Origin: SLRI01 sp964576715
GTDB taxonomy: Bacteria > Pseudomonadota > Alphaproteobacteria > Geminicoccales > Geminicoccaceae
NCBI GenBank assembly: GCA_964576715.1
Contig: CAZNWE010000092.1
Location: 1 to 14,005 of the forward strand
DNA: 14,005 nt
Direction: 5' to 3'
Shown here: positions 6,889 through 13,535 of the stretch, one piece after another
Numbering within the stretch: position 1 is the first letter of the stretch
Layout of the letters: each line of letters starts with the position of its first letter
Notes under the pieces: generated by a model
The model's database searches: none
What the model was told of the DNA's origin: nothing
Seen by the model: only the letters and a program-made list of their open reading frames with translations
Made by a program: the position numbers and the translations under genes

Positions 6889-7314
6889 CGTCACGGGAAA
6901 AGCGGCCGCAAGCTGAACCGCACCTCGAGCCACCGGCAGGCCATGTTCCAGAACATGACCCAGGCGTTGGTCAAGCACGAGCAGATCACCACCACCCTGC
7001 CCAAGGCCAAGGAGCTTCGGCCCCTGGTCGAAAAGCTGGTGACCATGGGCCGCAGCGGCAGCCTGCACAGCCGGCGCCTGCTGATCGCCCGGACCCGCTG
7101 CGAGAAGACCGCGGCCAAGCTCATCGATGTGCTGGGGCCGCGCTACCAGGATCGCCCGGGCGGCTACATCCGGATCATGAAGGCCGGGTTCCGCTACGGC
7201 GACAACGCGCCCTTGGCGGTGATCGAGTTCGTCGACCGCGACCTCGACGCGAAGGGCCAGGATTCCGGTCCGGTGCAGCACGGTGATGACGAGGACGAAG
7301 CCGTCGCGGCTTGA
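6886..7314 (+). CDS. rplQ: 50S ribosomal protein L17
   Basis: The 142-residue protein is L17, located near the peptide exit tunnel of the 50S subunit. It begins MRHGKSGRKLNRTSSHRQAM and contains the signature block HEQITTTLPKAKELRPLVEK (about residues 31-50). The core ends near GDNAPLAVIEFVD. The C-terminus carries an acidic tail (DDEDEAVAA) that makes it longer than the 127-residue E. coli protein; such tails are common in Alphaproteobacteria. The start is fixed by the family N-terminus. The next gene begins inside its 3' end in another frame. Confidence 0.97.
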   Translation: MRHGKSGRKLNRTSSHRQAMFQNMTQALVKHEQITTTLPKAKELRPLVEKLVTMGRSGSLHSRRLLIARTRCEKTAAKLIDVLGPRYQDRPGGYIRIMKAGFRYGDNAPLAVIEFVDRDLDAKGQDSGPVQHGDDEDEAVAA

Positions 7315-8806
7315 GGTGGTGCCGCCGGCACGGCCGGCTTGCCACTGGCGAGCGCTGCTTGCGGCGTTGGCCATCGTTCTGGCTTTCGGTTGCGCCCAGC
7401 CGTCGGACAGCTCGAGTGCCGATGCCAACGCTGTCGACACGGCGACCGTCGAGCGGCCGGGCGAGACTGTCGTGCCGACCGACACGGCTGCCATTCGTCT
7501 CTCCTTCGCGCCCCTTGTTCGCGAGGTGGCCCCGGCGGTGGTCAGCATCACCTCGAGCCGGGTGACCCGAACAACGCGGCGGGCCGACCCCTTCTTCGAG
7601 GATCCGTTCTTTCGCCATTTCTTCGGCGACCTGTCGCCATTCGGCCGGGCCCAGCCGTTGGAGCGCCGGCAGAACTCCCTCGGCTCAGGTGTCATTGTCG
7701 AGAGCGACGGGCTGATCGTCACCAACCATCATGTCGTCGAGGGGGCTGACGAGATCACCGTCATCCTCGCCGATCGGACGGAGCACCGGGCCGAGCTGGT
7801 CGCCAGCGACGAGCGCAGCGACCTCGCGTTCCTGCGAATCGACGCCAATCGCCAGCTGCCAGCTGTGCCGCTCGGCGATTCCGACCGAATCGAGGTGGGC
7901 GACCTCGTGCTCGCCATCGGCAACCCCTTCGGCATCGGCCAGACGGTCACCAGCGGCATCGTCTCGGCCCGCGCCCGCTCGACCCCGGGAGCGCGGAGCG
8001 ACGTCTCCTTCATTCAGACCGATGCTGCCATTAATCCCGGTAATTCCGGCGGGGCGTTGGTCTCGATGGATGGCGAACTGATCGGCGTGAACACGGCGAT
8101 CTTCACCCGCGGCGGCGGGTCGATCGGGATCGGCTTCGCCATTCCGGCCAATCTGGTGGCAGCCCGCATTCTCGGGCTCGAGCAGGGGGGTGTGGCCGAG
8201 CGGCCATGGTTCGGCGCGGCCTACAAGCCGATCGATACCGCCATCGCCGATGCGCTCGATCTGGTGCGGCCGCAGGGCCTGTTGATCGAGCGGATTCATC
8301 CGCGGGGTGCGGCGGCTGCGGCGGGCCTCAGGGCGGGCGACATCGTGACAGCGGTGGACGGCGTCGAGGTGTTCGACGCGCCGGGCCTGAACCTCCGCCT
8401 GCAGCTCAAGCCTTTGGGCTCGACGGTGCCGCTAGCTGTGCTTCGCCGGGGCGAGGCGCTGACCGTGGATCTGCCGTTGCAGCTGCCGCCGGCGGAGCCT
8501 GCCCCGGACCAGCGGCGGCTCGCCGGCAATCAGCCCCTGAGCGGGGCCGTGGTCGCCAATCTCTCGCCCGCCTTCAACGACACGCTCGGCATCGACCCCT
8601 TCACCGAAGGCGTCGGCATCGTCGAGATCGAGCCCCGGAGCTTCGCCACGCGATTGCGCTTGCAGCCGGGCGACGTGGTGGCGGCGATCAATGGCGAGCG
8701 GGTGGCCAGCACGGCGGCGTTGGAGCGAGCCCTCGCCCGTGCGGCACCGCGCTGGACCATCAGTATCGAGCGGGACGGCCAGGTTTTCGACCTGACGATC
8801 AGCTGA
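7286..8806 (+). CDS. DegP/HtrA-family periplasmic serine protease
   Basis: The protein (506 residues from ATG 7286) is a trypsin-like protease of the HtrA/Deg family, which degrades or refolds damaged envelope proteins. A hydrophobic segment near residues 21-34 (ALLAALAIVLAFG) is followed by Cys, so it is exported and might be a lipoprotein, although the lipobox is weak. The catalytic triad is visible: His149 in TNHHVVEG, Asp179 in SDLAFLRI and Ser254 in GNSGGAL. Two PDZ domains follow, at about 290-395 and 410-506. The start is uncertain: GTG 7283, ATG 7286 or GTG 7316/7319 all precede the signal segment, and the first two overlap rplQ. None has a strong Shine-Dalgarno sequence. A protease gene here, followed by rarA, is to my recollection a common alphaproteobacterial arrangement. 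Confidence 0.92.
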   Translation: MTRTKPSRLEVVPPARPACHWRALLAALAIVLAFGCAQPSDSSSADANAVDTATVERPGETVVPTDTAAIRLSFAPLVREVAPAVVSITSSRVTRTTRRADPFFEDPFFRHFFGDLSPFGRAQPLERRQNSLGSGVIVESDGLIVTNHHVVEGADEITVILADRTEHRAELVASDERSDLAFLRIDANRQLPAVPLGDSDRIEVGDLVLAIGNPFGIGQTVTSGIVSARARSTPGARSDVSFIQTDAAINPGNSGGALVSMDGELIGVNTAIFTRGGGSIGIGFAIPANLVAARILGLEQGGVAERPWFGAAYKPIDTAIADALDLVRPQGLLIERIHPRGAAAAAGLRAGDIVTAVDGVEVFDAPGLNLRLQLKPLGSTVPLAVLRRGEALTVDLPLQLPPAEPAPDQRRLAGNQPLSGAVVANLSPAFNDTLGIDPFTEGVGIVEIEPRSFATRLRLQPGDVVAAINGERVASTAALERALARAAPRWTISIERDGQVFDLTIS

Positions 8807-8826
8807 AGCCTGACCATCAGCTGAAG
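8791..8826 (+). repeat. 18-bp in-frame tandem duplication across the protease stop codon
   Basis: CCTGACGATCAGCTGAAG (8791-8808) is followed at once by CCTGACCATCAGCTGAAG (8809-8826), 17 of 18 bases identical. Each copy contains a TGA in the gene's frame, so the C-terminal codons for LTIS and the stop are repeated. Confidence 0.9.
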
Positions 8827-8829
8827 GAT

Positions 8830-8852
8830 GTGGGGGAAATGATTTCCCCCAC
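8830..8852 (+). terminator. GC-rich hairpin after the protease gene (repeated element, copy 1)
   Basis: A perfect 10-bp stem with loop TGA is formed by GTGGGGGAAA (8830-8839) and TTTCCCCCAC (8843-8852), 24 bases after the protease stop and 50 before rarA. It is followed by CGCCCCCTCGG. No immediate T-tract follows, so it is terminator-like but not canonical. A close copy lies at 13536-13558. Confidence 0.5.
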
Positions 8853-8901
8853 GCCCCCTCGGTCCTTCAAATGTTGATTTATAGACTGTATCTCCCGACG
8901 C

Positions 8902-9344
8902 ATGTCTGAGCCTGATCTCTTCGCCGACGGGACCACCGCGGCCTCGGTGGCGCCGACAAAGCCGGATGCGCCGCTTGCTGAGCGGCTCAGGCCCAAAAGC
9001 TTGGCCGAGGTGGTTGGTCAGGACGAGGCGCTTTCGGCGGACGCCCCGCTCGGCCGGATGCTGGCGGCGAAGAAGCTCGGCTCGCTCATCCTCTGGGGCC
9101 CGCCCGGCTGCGGCAAGACCACGCTCGCCCGCCTTCTGGCCAGGGAAGTGGGCGAGACGCTGTTGCCGCTCTCGGCCGTCATGTCGGGGGTAGCGGAGCT
9201 GCGGAAGGCCTTCGAGGCGGCGCGGAAATACACCAAGGCGGGCCATCGCCCAGTCCTCTTCATCGACGAGATCCATCGCTACAACCGCGCCCAGCAGGAC
9301 GGCCTCCTGCACGAGGTCGAGGCCGGCACGGTGAGCCTGATCGG
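8902..9344 (+). CDS. rarA: RarA (MgsA-type) AAA+ ATPase, N-terminal part up to the assembly gap
   Basis: The first 147 residues belong to RarA, a clamp-loader-like AAA+ ATPase that acts at stalled or damaged replication forks. The family opening ERLRPKSLAEVVGQ is present. Walker A GPPGCGKT is at residues 66-73, with SAVMSGVAELRKAFEAA after it, and Walker B FIDEIHRYNRAQQD has Asp122-Glu123. The frame runs into 100 Ns. RarA proteins are usually about 430-440 residues, so roughly 290 residues are missing here. Five codons after the gap (GETEE, stop at 9460-9462) remain in frame only if the gap length is right, and could be the tail of rarA or of another gene. No clear Shine-Dalgarno sequence precedes ATG 8902. 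Confidence 0.9.
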
Positions 9345-9444
9345 NNNNNNNNNNNNNNNNNNNNNNNNNNNNNNNNNNNNNNNNNNNNNNNNNNNNNNNN
9401 NNNNNNNNNNNNNNNNNNNNNNNNNNNNNNNNNNNNNNNNNNNN
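9345..9444. other. Assembly gap (100 N)
   Basis: Exactly 100 Ns interrupt rarA. This looks like a placeholder of unknown size rather than a measured length. The missing rarA C-terminal part alone would need roughly 850-900 bases, and another small gene could be hidden here as well. Confidence 0.97.
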
Positions 9445-9458
9445 GGGGAGACCGAGGA

Positions 9459-10436
9459 ATGACCGGCGTCAGCCATCGCGCGGTCAGCGCCGCCGAGGCC
9501 GATCTCCGCTTCGATCGCTGGGTGAAGCGGCATTTCCCGAGCATCGGCCACGTCCAGCTGCAAAAGCTGCTCCGGTCCGGCCAGTTCCGCCTGGACGGCA
9601 AGCGGGTGACGGGGTCGACCCGGGTACAGCCGGGCCAGGCGGTCCGGGTGCCGCCGGTGGACGCAGAAGCACCTATGGGTCGCCGAGCGGTGAGCGAGGC
9701 CGATGCGCGCTTCATTAAGGGCCTGGTGATCCACGACGACGCCGAGATCGTCGTCCTCGACAAGCCGGCCGGCCTCGCGGTGCAGGGTGGGTCGAAGACG
9801 ACCCGGCACATCGACGGCATGCTCGATGCCCTGGCCAAGGGTGGTGAGCGACCCAAGCTCGTGCACCGGCTGGATCGTGACACCAGCGGGGTGCTGGTCT
9901 TGGCCCGCAACGCCGTGGTCGCGCGCGAGCTGATGCACGCCTTCCAGCAGCATGGCGTGCGCAAGCTCTACTGGGCGATCGTCCAGGGCAATCCGGACCG
10001 GAATGCCGGGCTGATCGACCTCCGGCTCGGCAAATCCGGCCCCGACGGGCGGGAGAAGATGACGCCCGAAGCGCTCGATGCGAAGCGGGCGAAGACGGAC
10101 TTTCGGGTGATCGCGAGGGCCGGCAAGGTGGCGGCCTGGGTGGGCCTCGTGCCACTGACCGGCCGCACGCACCAGCTCCGCGCGCATATGCAGGCGATCG
10201 GCACGCCCATCGTCGGCGACCATAAGTATGGGCCAGCGGCGGACGGCCAGCCGGGGACGGCGCCCAAGGGGCTGATGCTGCATGCCCGCGAGATCGAGCT
10301 GCCGCGCGGCAAGGGGCGGACGTTGCGGATCAAGGCCGAGCCGCCGCCGCATTTCCTCGAGGGGCTTAAATGGCTCGGTCTCCAGGCCGAGGCCCTGCCG
10401 TTCAGCCGGCTTCAGGACTGGCCGCCGGTGGAGTGA
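9459..10436 (+). CDS. RluA-family 23S rRNA pseudouridine synthase (RluC/RluD-like)
   Basis: The 325-residue cytoplasmic enzyme isomerises uridines to pseudouridine in rRNA. An N-terminal S4-type RNA-binding domain spans about residues 14-72 (VQLQKLLRSGQFRLDGKRV). The catalytic domain has the opening IVVLDKPAGLAVQGGS, the active-site motif HRLDRDTSGVLVLAR with catalytic Asp139, and the later family motif PLTGRTHQLRAHM. The S4 domain and these motifs suggest the RluC group, but the exact target uridines cannot be read from sequence. ATG 9459 overlaps a TGA (9460-9462) as ATGA, pointing to coupling with the gene interrupted by the gap. The last 35 bases overlap, tail to tail, with the minus-strand gene ending at 10402. 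Confidence 0.94.
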   Translation: MTGVSHRAVSAAEADLRFDRWVKRHFPSIGHVQLQKLLRSGQFRLDGKRVTGSTRVQPGQAVRVPPVDAEAPMGRRAVSEADARFIKGLVIHDDAEIVVLDKPAGLAVQGGSKTTRHIDGMLDALAKGGERPKLVHRLDRDTSGVLVLARNAVVARELMHAFQQHGVRKLYWAIVQGNPDRNAGLIDLRLGKSGPDGREKMTPEALDAKRAKTDFRVIARAGKVAAWVGLVPLTGRTHQLRAHMQAIGTPIVGDHKYGPAADGQPGTAPKGLMLHAREIELPRGKGRTLRIKAEPPPHFLEGLKWLGLQAEALPFSRLQDWPPVE

Positions 10437-11010
10437 GCGTCTCTTCGGCGCCGAGCCCGGTGCCGAGGAAGAGGTCGTCGATGGCGACCTCACCGCCGAG
10501 CAGCGCGCTCTGAAAGCTTTGGCCCGGTAGCAAGGGCAGGCTGCCGATCCACTGGCCGTTGCGGCGCTGCCAGACCAGGGCCAGCGCCCGCTGGCTGTCG
10601 ATCAGCCAGACTTCCTCGACCGTGGGCAGCGCGCAGTAGTGCGGAACCTTCACCGCCTTGTCGTCCCGTCCAGTCGACGGCGAGAGCACCTCGACGATCA
10701 GCCTGGGCTCGCGAAGGTAAAGGTCGTCGCCCAGCGCCTCGCAGCTCATGGTGAGGTCGGGGATGTAGTAGCGGTCGTCGCCGAGCACCGTGAGGACGAC
10801 GCCTGTGTTGTCGTAGACGCGGCAGGGCTTGCCGCGGCCGATGCGGTCGAGGATGGCGTCACCCGCATTGCGCTGGATCAGGCCATGCCGTGGCCGCGCC
10901 AGCGCCATGGCCCGGGGGGCGCCGTTCATCAGTTCGTAGGGCGTGTCCGTGCCGTCGTCCCAGGCCAGGAACTCGGCCATCGTCATGCGCCGTTCGGCCA
11001 GATCACCCAT
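10402..11010 (-). CDS. Uma2-family putative endonuclease, copy B
   Basis: The 202-residue protein belongs to the Uma2 (DUF820) family with a PD-(D/E)XK nuclease-like fold; its biological role is unknown. The expected acidic and lysine residues are visible: Asp85 in YYIPDL, Glu107 in RLIVEVLSPST and Lys121 in KVPHY, followed by VEEVWLID. The frame extends upstream to 11073. The start MGDLAERRM at 11010 is chosen because it matches the start of the neighbouring paralogue exactly and because AAAGGA lies 11 bases before it. It overlaps the stop of that paralogue by 8 bases, so the two are probably translated from one mRNA. Its tail overlaps the pseudouridine synthase gene by 35 bases. The C-terminal ~18 residues differ from copy A. 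Confidence 0.85.
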   Translation of the reverse strand: MGDLAERRMTMAEFLAWDDGTDTPYELMNGAPRAMALARPRHGLIQRNAGDAILDRIGRGKPCRVYDNTGVVLTVLGDDRYYIPDLTMSCEALGDDLYLREPRLIVEVLSPSTGRDDKAVKVPHYCALPTVEEVWLIDSQRALALVWQRRNGQWIGSLPLLPGQSFQSALLGGEVAIDDLFLGTGLGAEETLTPPAASPEAG

Positions 11011-11602
11011 CCAGTTGTGCATCCTTTGTCGCCTGTGACGTCTCGAGCCCGGTGTTGCGGTAGAACTCTGCAATCACGATGTTCTTGTCCAGAAACTGGC
11101 TCTTGAAGGCTTGTCCGAGCTTGAGTGGCACATGACCGATCCACTTGCCGCTCAGGCGCTGGTAGACGTGGACGAGCGGCTTCCTGCTGTCGATCAGCCA
11201 GATCTCGTCGACACTCGGCAAGGTGCAATAGTCGGGCACCTTGTTGTCCTTGTCCATCCGGCCGGTCGACGGTGAGATGATCTCCACGACGAGCTTCGGC
11301 TCGTCGATATGTGGCGCGTCGCCGACGGGACGGCAGGTGACGGCCAGATCGGGCACGTAGTAGCGGTCGTCCCCCTGGATCGAGAGAACCACGCCCGCCT
11401 GATGGACGATCCGGCATGGCCCGTCCCGATCGAGGCGGTCGCGAATGACGGCTGCGGCATTGTCCTGAATGGCGCCATGCCGGCCGCTCGCCGGCGCCAT
11501 GGCCCGTGGTGCGCCGGCAATCAGCTCGTAGGGCTTGTCCGTGCCGTCGTCCCAGGCCAGGAACTCGGCCAGTGTCATCCGCCGCTCGGCGAGATCACCC
11601 AT
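11003..11602 (-). CDS. Uma2-family putative endonuclease, copy A
   Basis: The 199-residue protein is a second Uma2/DUF820 member and is clearly related to copy B: the first 22 residues differ at one position and the whole alignment to about residue 125 needs no gap. The nuclease-fold residues Asp85 (YYVPDL), Glu107 (KLVVEIISPST) and Lys121 (KVPDY) sit at the same positions as in copy B. It is the promoter-proximal gene of the pair and is divergent from the HAD gene, 72 bases away. No toxin, restriction or transposase gene is adjacent, so no function can be assigned. The two genes look like a tandem duplication that has since diverged. Confidence 0.86.
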   Translation of the reverse strand: MGDLAERRMTLAEFLAWDDGTDKPYELIAGAPRAMAPASGRHGAIQDNAAAVIRDRLDRDGPCRIVHQAGVVLSIQGDDRYYVPDLAVTCRPVGDAPHIDEPKLVVEIISPSTGRMDKDNKVPDYCTLPSVDEIWLIDSRKPLVHVYQRLSGKWIGHVPLKLGQAFKSQFLDKNIVIAEFYRNTGLETSQATKDAQLDG

Positions 11603-11631
11603 CTCCGTCGATCCCCGCTTGACCCGCCGCG

Positions 11632-11661
11632 ACTATAGCCCGACCTAGTTGGGGTCAGCAA
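11632..11661 (-). promoter_or_regulatory. Candidate promoter for the Uma2 pair
   Basis: On the minus strand, TTGCTG (11661-11656) and TATAGT (11637-11632) are separated by 18 bases. This places a start site near 11625, about 23 bases before the copy A ATG. The -35 match is four of six, so the call is moderate. I see no equally good promoter facing the HAD gene in this 72-base divergent gap. Confidence 0.4.
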
Positions 11662-11674
11662 ACAAGGGCGGTAC

Positions 11675-12322
11675 ATGACCCAGCTCATCGTCTTCGACTG
11701 CGACGGCACGCTCGTCGACAGCCAGGCCGTCATCGTCGCCTGTGCCCAGGATGCGTTCGCGGCCGTGGGCCTCGTGGCCCCGTCGCCCGAGCGCATTCGG
11801 CATATCGTCGGGCTCTCGCTCGAGCCGGCCATGCGGGTGCTGCTCGGCCGGGAAGACCCGGCGCTGGGCCGGCGGATCGCCGAGGCCTACCGCGCCGCCT
11901 TCTTCGCCAGGCGCGCCATGCCGGACCATGACGAGCCGCTCTTTCCGGGGGTGGTCGAGACCCTGGATGCGCTCAAGGCGCGCGGGGCGGTGATGGGGGT
12001 GGCCACCGGCAAGACCATGCGCGGGCTCAAACAGATCCTCGAGAAGCATGATCTCGCTGCCTATTTCGTCACCTTGCAGACCTCGGACCTGCATCCCTCG
12101 AAGCCGCACCCGGCGATGCTCGAGGCGGCGATGCGCGAGGCCGGTTTCACCCCGGACGTCACCTGGATCATCGGCGACACCACCTACGACATCCAGATGG
12201 GGCGGTTCGCCGGCTGCCGCAGCATCGGCGTCGCTTATGGCAACCATCCGGCCGAGACGTTGACCAAGGCTGGCGCCGCGCACATCGTCGAACGGATCGA
12301 CGAGGTGCTCGATCTCCTATGA
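11675..12322 (+). CDS. HAD-superfamily (subfamily IA) phosphatase
   Basis: The 215-residue protein is a haloacid dehalogenase-type hydrolase, probably a small-molecule phosphatase of the phosphoglycolate phosphatase-like group. Motif I is FDCDGTLVDS with nucleophile Asp8 and acid/base Asp10. An alpha-helical cap follows (about residues 15-85), then the motif II region VATGK. Motif III Lys143 is in SKPHPAML, and motif IV is IGDTTYDIQMG with Asp168 and Asp172 for Mg2+. The substrate is not determinable from sequence. AAGGGCGG lies shortly before the ATG. Its stop overlaps the ATP12 gene start as ATGA, so both are likely one transcription unit. Confidence 0.92.
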   Translation: MTQLIVFDCDGTLVDSQAVIVACAQDAFAAVGLVAPSPERIRHIVGLSLEPAMRVLLGREDPALGRRIAEAYRAAFFARRAMPDHDEPLFPGVVETLDALKARGAVMGVATGKTMRGLKQILEKHDLAAYFVTLQTSDLHPSKPHPAMLEAAMREAGFTPDVTWIIGDTTYDIQMGRFAGCRSIGVAYGNHPAETLTKAGAAHIVERIDEVLDLL

Positions 12323-13020
12323 GGCGCTTCTACCAGACCGCCGAGGCCGTGGCGACCAACGGCGGGTACGGCATCCAGCTCGACGGCCGGCCGGTGCAAA
12401 CCCGCGGCCGCAATCCGCTGGTCCTGCCCGTGCCGGCGCTCGCCGCGGCGGTGGCCGCCGAATGGGCCGCGCAGGGCGAGACCATTCGCCCCGAGACCAT
12501 GCCGCTCACCCGACTCGCCAACACCGTGGTCGATCGGCTGCCGGCGAAACGCGCCGCGGCGCTGGCCGAGACCATGGGCTACGCCGCCGCCGACCTGCTG
12601 TGCTATCGCCATGCCCACCCCGCCGACCTCGCCGAGCGCGAGACCTGGACCTGGCAGCCCTGGCTCGACTGGGCCGAACGGCAGTTCGGTGCGCGGCTCG
12701 TCGTCACCCTGAGCCTGGAGCCCACCCCACAGCCGAGCAGCGCGCTCGCCGCCCTCGACACCGCCGCCACCGCCCTCGACGACTGGCGCCTCGTCGGCCT
12801 GCACGGCGCCACCCGCCTGACCAGCTCGATCGTCCTCGGCCTCGCTGTGCTCGAGGGGGCGATCGACAGCGAGGCGGCGTTCGCGGCGGCGCTCCTGGAG
12901 GAACTCTACGAGATCGAGCGCTGGGGACTCGAGGCCGAGCAGGCCAGACGCCACACGGCGCTGCGCGCCGAGCTCGCCGCCGTCGAAGTCTATTGCCGCA
13001 CGCTGCGCCCGAACTCCTGA
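12319..13020 (+). CDS. ATP12-family F1-ATPase assembly chaperone
   Basis: The 233-residue protein matches the ATP12 family, which in mitochondria binds the F1 alpha subunit before assembly with beta; the bacterial members are mostly confined to Alphaproteobacteria. Recognisable segments are the opening RRFYQTAEAV, LDGRPVQTRGRNPLVLP, AAEWAAQGETIRPETMPLTR (about residues 48-67) and the C-terminal helical region with RLTSSIVLGLAVLEG and EELYEIERWG. Its start overlaps the HAD gene stop by four bases. The length is typical for bacterial members (about 230-250). It is the last gene of the conserved block; non-coding repeat-rich DNA follows. Confidence 0.92.
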   Translation: MRRFYQTAEAVATNGGYGIQLDGRPVQTRGRNPLVLPVPALAAAVAAEWAAQGETIRPETMPLTRLANTVVDRLPAKRAAALAETMGYAAADLLCYRHAHPADLAERETWTWQPWLDWAERQFGARLVVTLSLEPTPQPSSALAALDTAATALDDWRLVGLHGATRLTSSIVLGLAVLEGAIDSEAAFAAALLEELYEIERWGLEAEQARRHTALRAELAAVEVYCRTLRPNS

Positions 13021-13204
13021 TCGGCAGTCAGGGAATAATAGCCTAGAGTGAGGTCGCCGTCAAGCGCCACCCGGGTTCGTTCGACAGACCCCGCCCGTTC
13101 AGGTTCGTAGCCGTGCGCTGGCAAGCCGCAACGGCCGCGCCCGATCGCCGGAAGTCGAGCAACCACCTGATTTTCGGCGCAACAGCTGCGACAAGCTGTA
13201 CCCT
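13021..13204. other. Non-coding stretch after the ATP12 gene
   Basis: No convincing gene lies here. It holds isolated GGTTCGT-type segments (for example GGGTTCGTTCG at 13074-13084), related to the repeats further on, and a 6-bp inverted repeat ACAGCT/AGCTGT (13182-13187 and 13194-13199) around six bases. No clear terminator for the HAD-ATP12 unit is seen. Confidence 0.6.
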
Positions 13205-13310
13205 TGGGTTCGTTTGCGCGATCCTGGGTTTGCTCGTCGATTCGGTGGGTCCGTTCGTCGAGATCCCGGGTTCCTTCGTCGTCTGGCGGGTTCGATCGCG
13301 GGGTCGTTCG
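13205..13310. repeat. Imperfect ~21-bp direct repeat array (five units)
   Basis: Five degenerate units begin at 13205, 13225, 13246, 13268 and 13288, each opening with (T)GGGTTCGT or a close variant and most continuing with TCGTCG. The spacing is 20, 21, 22 and 20 bases. The approximate consensus is TGGGTTCGTTCGTCGA plus about five variable bases. A further partial unit lies at 13074. Minus-strand reading frames through it give low-complexity heptads (NPGSRRT-like), which I regard as a consequence of the repeat. Confidence 0.75.
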
Positions 13311-13326
13311 TGCCGAAATGACCGAA

Positions 13327-13480
13327 ATGCGCCGCTATACGCGCCATAAGCAATGCTAATGGCGCATGGAACGGCGAAGATTATGACAAATTGTGTCGTA
13401 TAGCGGCGCATGACCCAAGCCCATGCGCCGCTATGCGACCCATCCCGGGAGGCAATGACGCGTATAGCGGCGCATGACCC
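13327..13480. repeat. Four alternating-orientation copies of a CGTATAGCGGCGCAT motif
   Basis: Copies 2 (13397-13416) and 4 (13461-13480) are identical over the 20 bases CGTATAGCGGCGCATGACCC on the plus strand. Copies 1 (13327-13341, ATGCGCCGCTATACG) and 3 (13423-13437, one base different) are inverted. Copies 2 and 3 with flanks form an 18-bp stem (13395-13412 with 13422-13439, one G-U) around a 9-base loop. Between copies 1 and 2 a smaller hairpin GCGCCAT/ATGGCGC (13341-13347, 13359-13365) occurs. There is no gene inside the element. Confidence 0.88.
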
Positions 13481-13496
13481 GCCCGGTCATGTGTCG

Positions 13497-13516
13497 GCTT
13501 ATGATTGTCCATAAGC
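13497..13516. repeat. 7-bp inverted repeat with 6-bp spacer
   Basis: GCTTATG (13497-13503) and CATAAGC (13510-13516) flank ATTGTC. The same CATAAGC also occurs at 13345-13351 next to copy 1 of the alternating repeat. The geometry resembles a recombinase core site or a dimeric regulator site; which one cannot be told from sequence alone. Confidence 0.6.
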
Positions 13517-13535
13517 GTTGGTTATTGAGAAGAGG

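Noticed and set aside
11619..11639. Plus-strand promoter TTGACC...TATAGC for the HAD gene
   Set aside because: The two hexamers are only nine bases apart, too close for a sigma-70 promoter.
13043..13411. Minus-strand frames of 122 and 84 residues through the direct repeats
   Set aside because: Two overlapping frames are open because the ~21-bp repeat lacks stops. The products are heptad-like low complexity, and no ribosome binding site or family is seen.
13205..13480. CRISPR array
   Set aside because: The direct repeats are degenerate and nearly contiguous, the second set alternates orientation, there are no uniform spacers, and no cas genes are present.
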